The position numbers and the translations under genes are program-made. Positions 4,720-6,350 of a stretch of DNA of 6,350 nucleotides are shown piece after piece. This DNA is from Candidatus Aenigmatarchaeota archaeon. Lineage in GTDB: Archaea; Aenigmatarchaeota; Aenigmatarchaeia; CG10238-14. Numbering within the stretch: position 1 is the first letter of the stretch; every line of letters starts with the position of its first letter. The notes beneath the pieces are model-generated. The model worked only from the letters and a program-made list of their open reading frames with translations, searched no databases and was not told the DNA's origin. The stretch is taken from positions 1 to 6,350 of the forward strand of contig JAFCCM010000103.1 of the NCBI GenBank assembly GCA_017610225.1, in the 5' to 3' direction.

Positions 4720-6350
4720 CCCCAGCAAAACATCTAACTACTGACCCACAGAGTGTAGAAACAATTGAATTTGAATATAGTCAAGGAAATAATGATTGGA
4801 CATCTATATATGTTACAAATAGTCCTTCTGTAAGTTCAGCAGGTTTTCCATATATGGAAGATCTTTATAGTTCTCATACTTCTTGGATAATTCCTTCAGC
4901 AGGAACTTTTAATATAAGAGGAAGGGCTTGGCTTGATACTGGAACAGAGATAACAAATGAAATAGAGAAATGTGTTCAAGAAATTAGTGTTGCTCCTATA
5001 TTAACAACAACCACTACATCACAATCAACAACAACCACATCTCTACCAGGAGAATGTCCTTGCTATCGAGGTAAATCTTTCTACACTGGTGATTATCATT
5101 ACATATTCTACTATGATTGTGTAGATATAGTCTATAAGACATCAGTAGATGGTGTTTCATGGAGTGAGAAAAAAATAGCAGTAGAAAAGAATCATTTAAC
5201 ATCACCACCAGATTACTTTGATGTTTATTATGATGAAAATTATGTTTATCTGTCTTATCAACATATGGGGGCAAGACTGGGGTTCAAGAGAGGAGAAATA
5301 AAAGAAAATGATAAAGATGATATAGTTTGGAGTCAAACTTCTTTACCAGATCAAGGAACATTTAATTATGCATCTAAAATGTCTGTGGTTGTTGATAGTA
5401 ATGGCAAGCCATGGTTAACGGCAAGAGTTTATGATTCTGGTTCAAGCACTTATAAACAATTATTATATTATAATTCTCAAGGAGATGGATCAGGAACATG
5501 GAATAAATGGAATCTTCATGCAGAAAATGCAGTTCCTTTCTTAGTTTCATTAACAAATGGCAAAGTTTATGTATTGTATTATATTGAATACAAAAGTAAT
5601 CTAATAGGTAGAATATATAATAGCGGAGGCATGGTATCACAAGATAATGTAGATATATTAGATGGAGATACTGTTTTGGATTATCTATCTATAGCAGGTG
5701 CTTCAAATGATAATGACCATGTTTATGTAACATGGTTAAATTCAAATAAAGATATTAAATTCAGAGAAAGGACAACTTCTTGGCAAATACCAAAAACATT
5801 AGCAACATCACAATTATCTACATCATATCCAGATATAACATCAAATAGAGAAAACACAGATGTTCATGTATTTTGGTTTGATCCTGAAGAAAAACTTAAG
5901 ATGAAAGAAAGAATCAATAATGTTTGGTCTGGATTACAAAAACCTACTGGTGATTATTTTAATAAACCAAGAGGGGAAACTTTAAGAACATTCACTAGGG
6001 TTATGTCTTTAATGGTAGGAGAATCTTGGTGTGAGAAGAAATCTTCAAAACCATATGTCCATTACTTCTCGGATACGAATGAAGTTTTAAGATTTAACAA
6101 TGAAACTGAAGTAGAAGTAGTTGTAACAACAACAACTATCCCAGAAACAACAACTACAATAATTAGTTGTACTGATTCTGATGGTGGAAAGAATTATTAT
6201 GAAAAAGGTTATGTCGAAGCTGATGTTATTCTTGGAGTGGGAATAACCGAAGATATATGCCTTGATGAAATAGAATTAAGAGAAATGTTTTGCAATGAAA
6301 ATAATGAGGGAGAACCATATTTGTATAAATGTCCTGATGGTTGTGAAGAT
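4626..6350 (+). CDS. Continuation of the large surface protein in a second frame: Ig-like, beta-propeller and CTDSDGG domains (3' end outside window)
   Basis: No stop occurs in this frame from about 4626 to the last base (575 codons). It has no start of its own with a good ribosome site (TTG 4647 and ATG 4854 are the first candidates), so it is read as the rest of the gene at 3739. Domains: an Ig-like beta-sandwich (4626-5000) opening YYLSIYPKKSEYIEGEEVDL; linker TTTTTSQSTTTTS (5004-5042); a beta-propeller (about 5043-6110); linker TTTTIPETTTT (6126-6158); and CTDSDGGKNYYEKGYV...CPDGCED (6168-6350), a Cys-containing module recurrent in DPANN surface proteins. The propeller shows six or seven repeats of a strand such as IKFRERTT or LKMKERIN followed by a Trp strand (VWSQTSL, TWNKWNL, SWQIPKTL, VWSGLQKP). 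SVDGVSW (5142-5162) resembles a sialidase Asp-box. I see no FRIP-type Arg motif or other catalytic set, so binding of glycans or proteins is likelier than hydrolysis. Unanchored within the window. Confidence 0.75.
5004..5042 (+). repeat. Second Thr-rich linker, degenerate copies of the 21-bp unit
   Basis: ACA/ACC/ACT codons with TCACAATCA give TTTTTSQSTTTTS, two diverged copies of the unit at 4519-4623, in the second frame. Sharing the STTTTSQ motif on both sides of the frame change supports the idea that both frames belong to one gene. Confidence 0.8.

Noticed and set aside
5014..5640. Two minus-strand open frames (5014-5274, 5374-5640)
   Set aside because: They are opposite a long, domain-rich plus-strand frame and give His/Tyr/Leu-biased sequences without motifs, as expected of shadows.

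Overview
This window looks like archaeal DNA, most probably from a DPANN-type lineage (the Woesearchaeota/Pacearchaeota style of genome). The reasons are: a full-length member of DUF1512, a family known to me only from archaea; archaeal TATA-like boxes about 26 nt upstream of several starts; poly-T termination; and a run of secreted or anchored surface proteins. Those proteins carry Thr-rich linkers (TTTTSQ, TTTISQ, TTTTIPETTTT), Cys-rich modules and a CTDSDGG module that I recognise as recurrent in such genomes. The DNA is AT-rich. The lineage is an inference; no rRNA or tRNA is present to settle it.

Layout. Positions 1-486 are the 3' end of a repetitive, sequon-rich fibre-like surface protein. 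Its stop codon runs into the Shine-Dalgarno of a type I membrane-anchored surface protein (500-1294), which has a 9-residue tandem repeat stalk. A poly-T terminator follows. Positions 1391-1646 hold the wreck of a small secreted Cys/Trp-rich protein: good ribosome binding site and signal-peptide start, then an in-frame stop and an apparent frameshift. On the minus strand, 1672-2364 encodes a membrane-anchored beta-rich protein of unknown function. It is divergent from the DUF1512 gene (2423-3601), and the short gap between them holds a 14-bp palindromic TATA element that could serve both.

From 3739 to the end of the window lies one very large secreted multidomain protein, in two frames. The first part (3739-4719) gives a signal peptide, a 31-cysteine domain and a perfect 5 x 21-bp Thr-rich linker array. 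Just after the array the meaningful reading moves to another frame, open without interruption from about 4626 to 6350. It encodes an Ig-like beta domain, a second Thr-rich linker, a sialidase-like beta-propeller, a third linker and the start of a CTDSDGG module. The open frame without a stop at the window edge and the abrupt frame change make this locus the most interesting object here: a frameshifted (possibly phase-variable, decaying or mis-assembled) giant surface protein.

Together the surface genes suggest an extracellular adhesion or cell-contact locus. The divergent DUF1512 / beta-rich pair is probably a housekeeping island of unknown function. I see no CRISPR, transposase, rRNA or tRNA.
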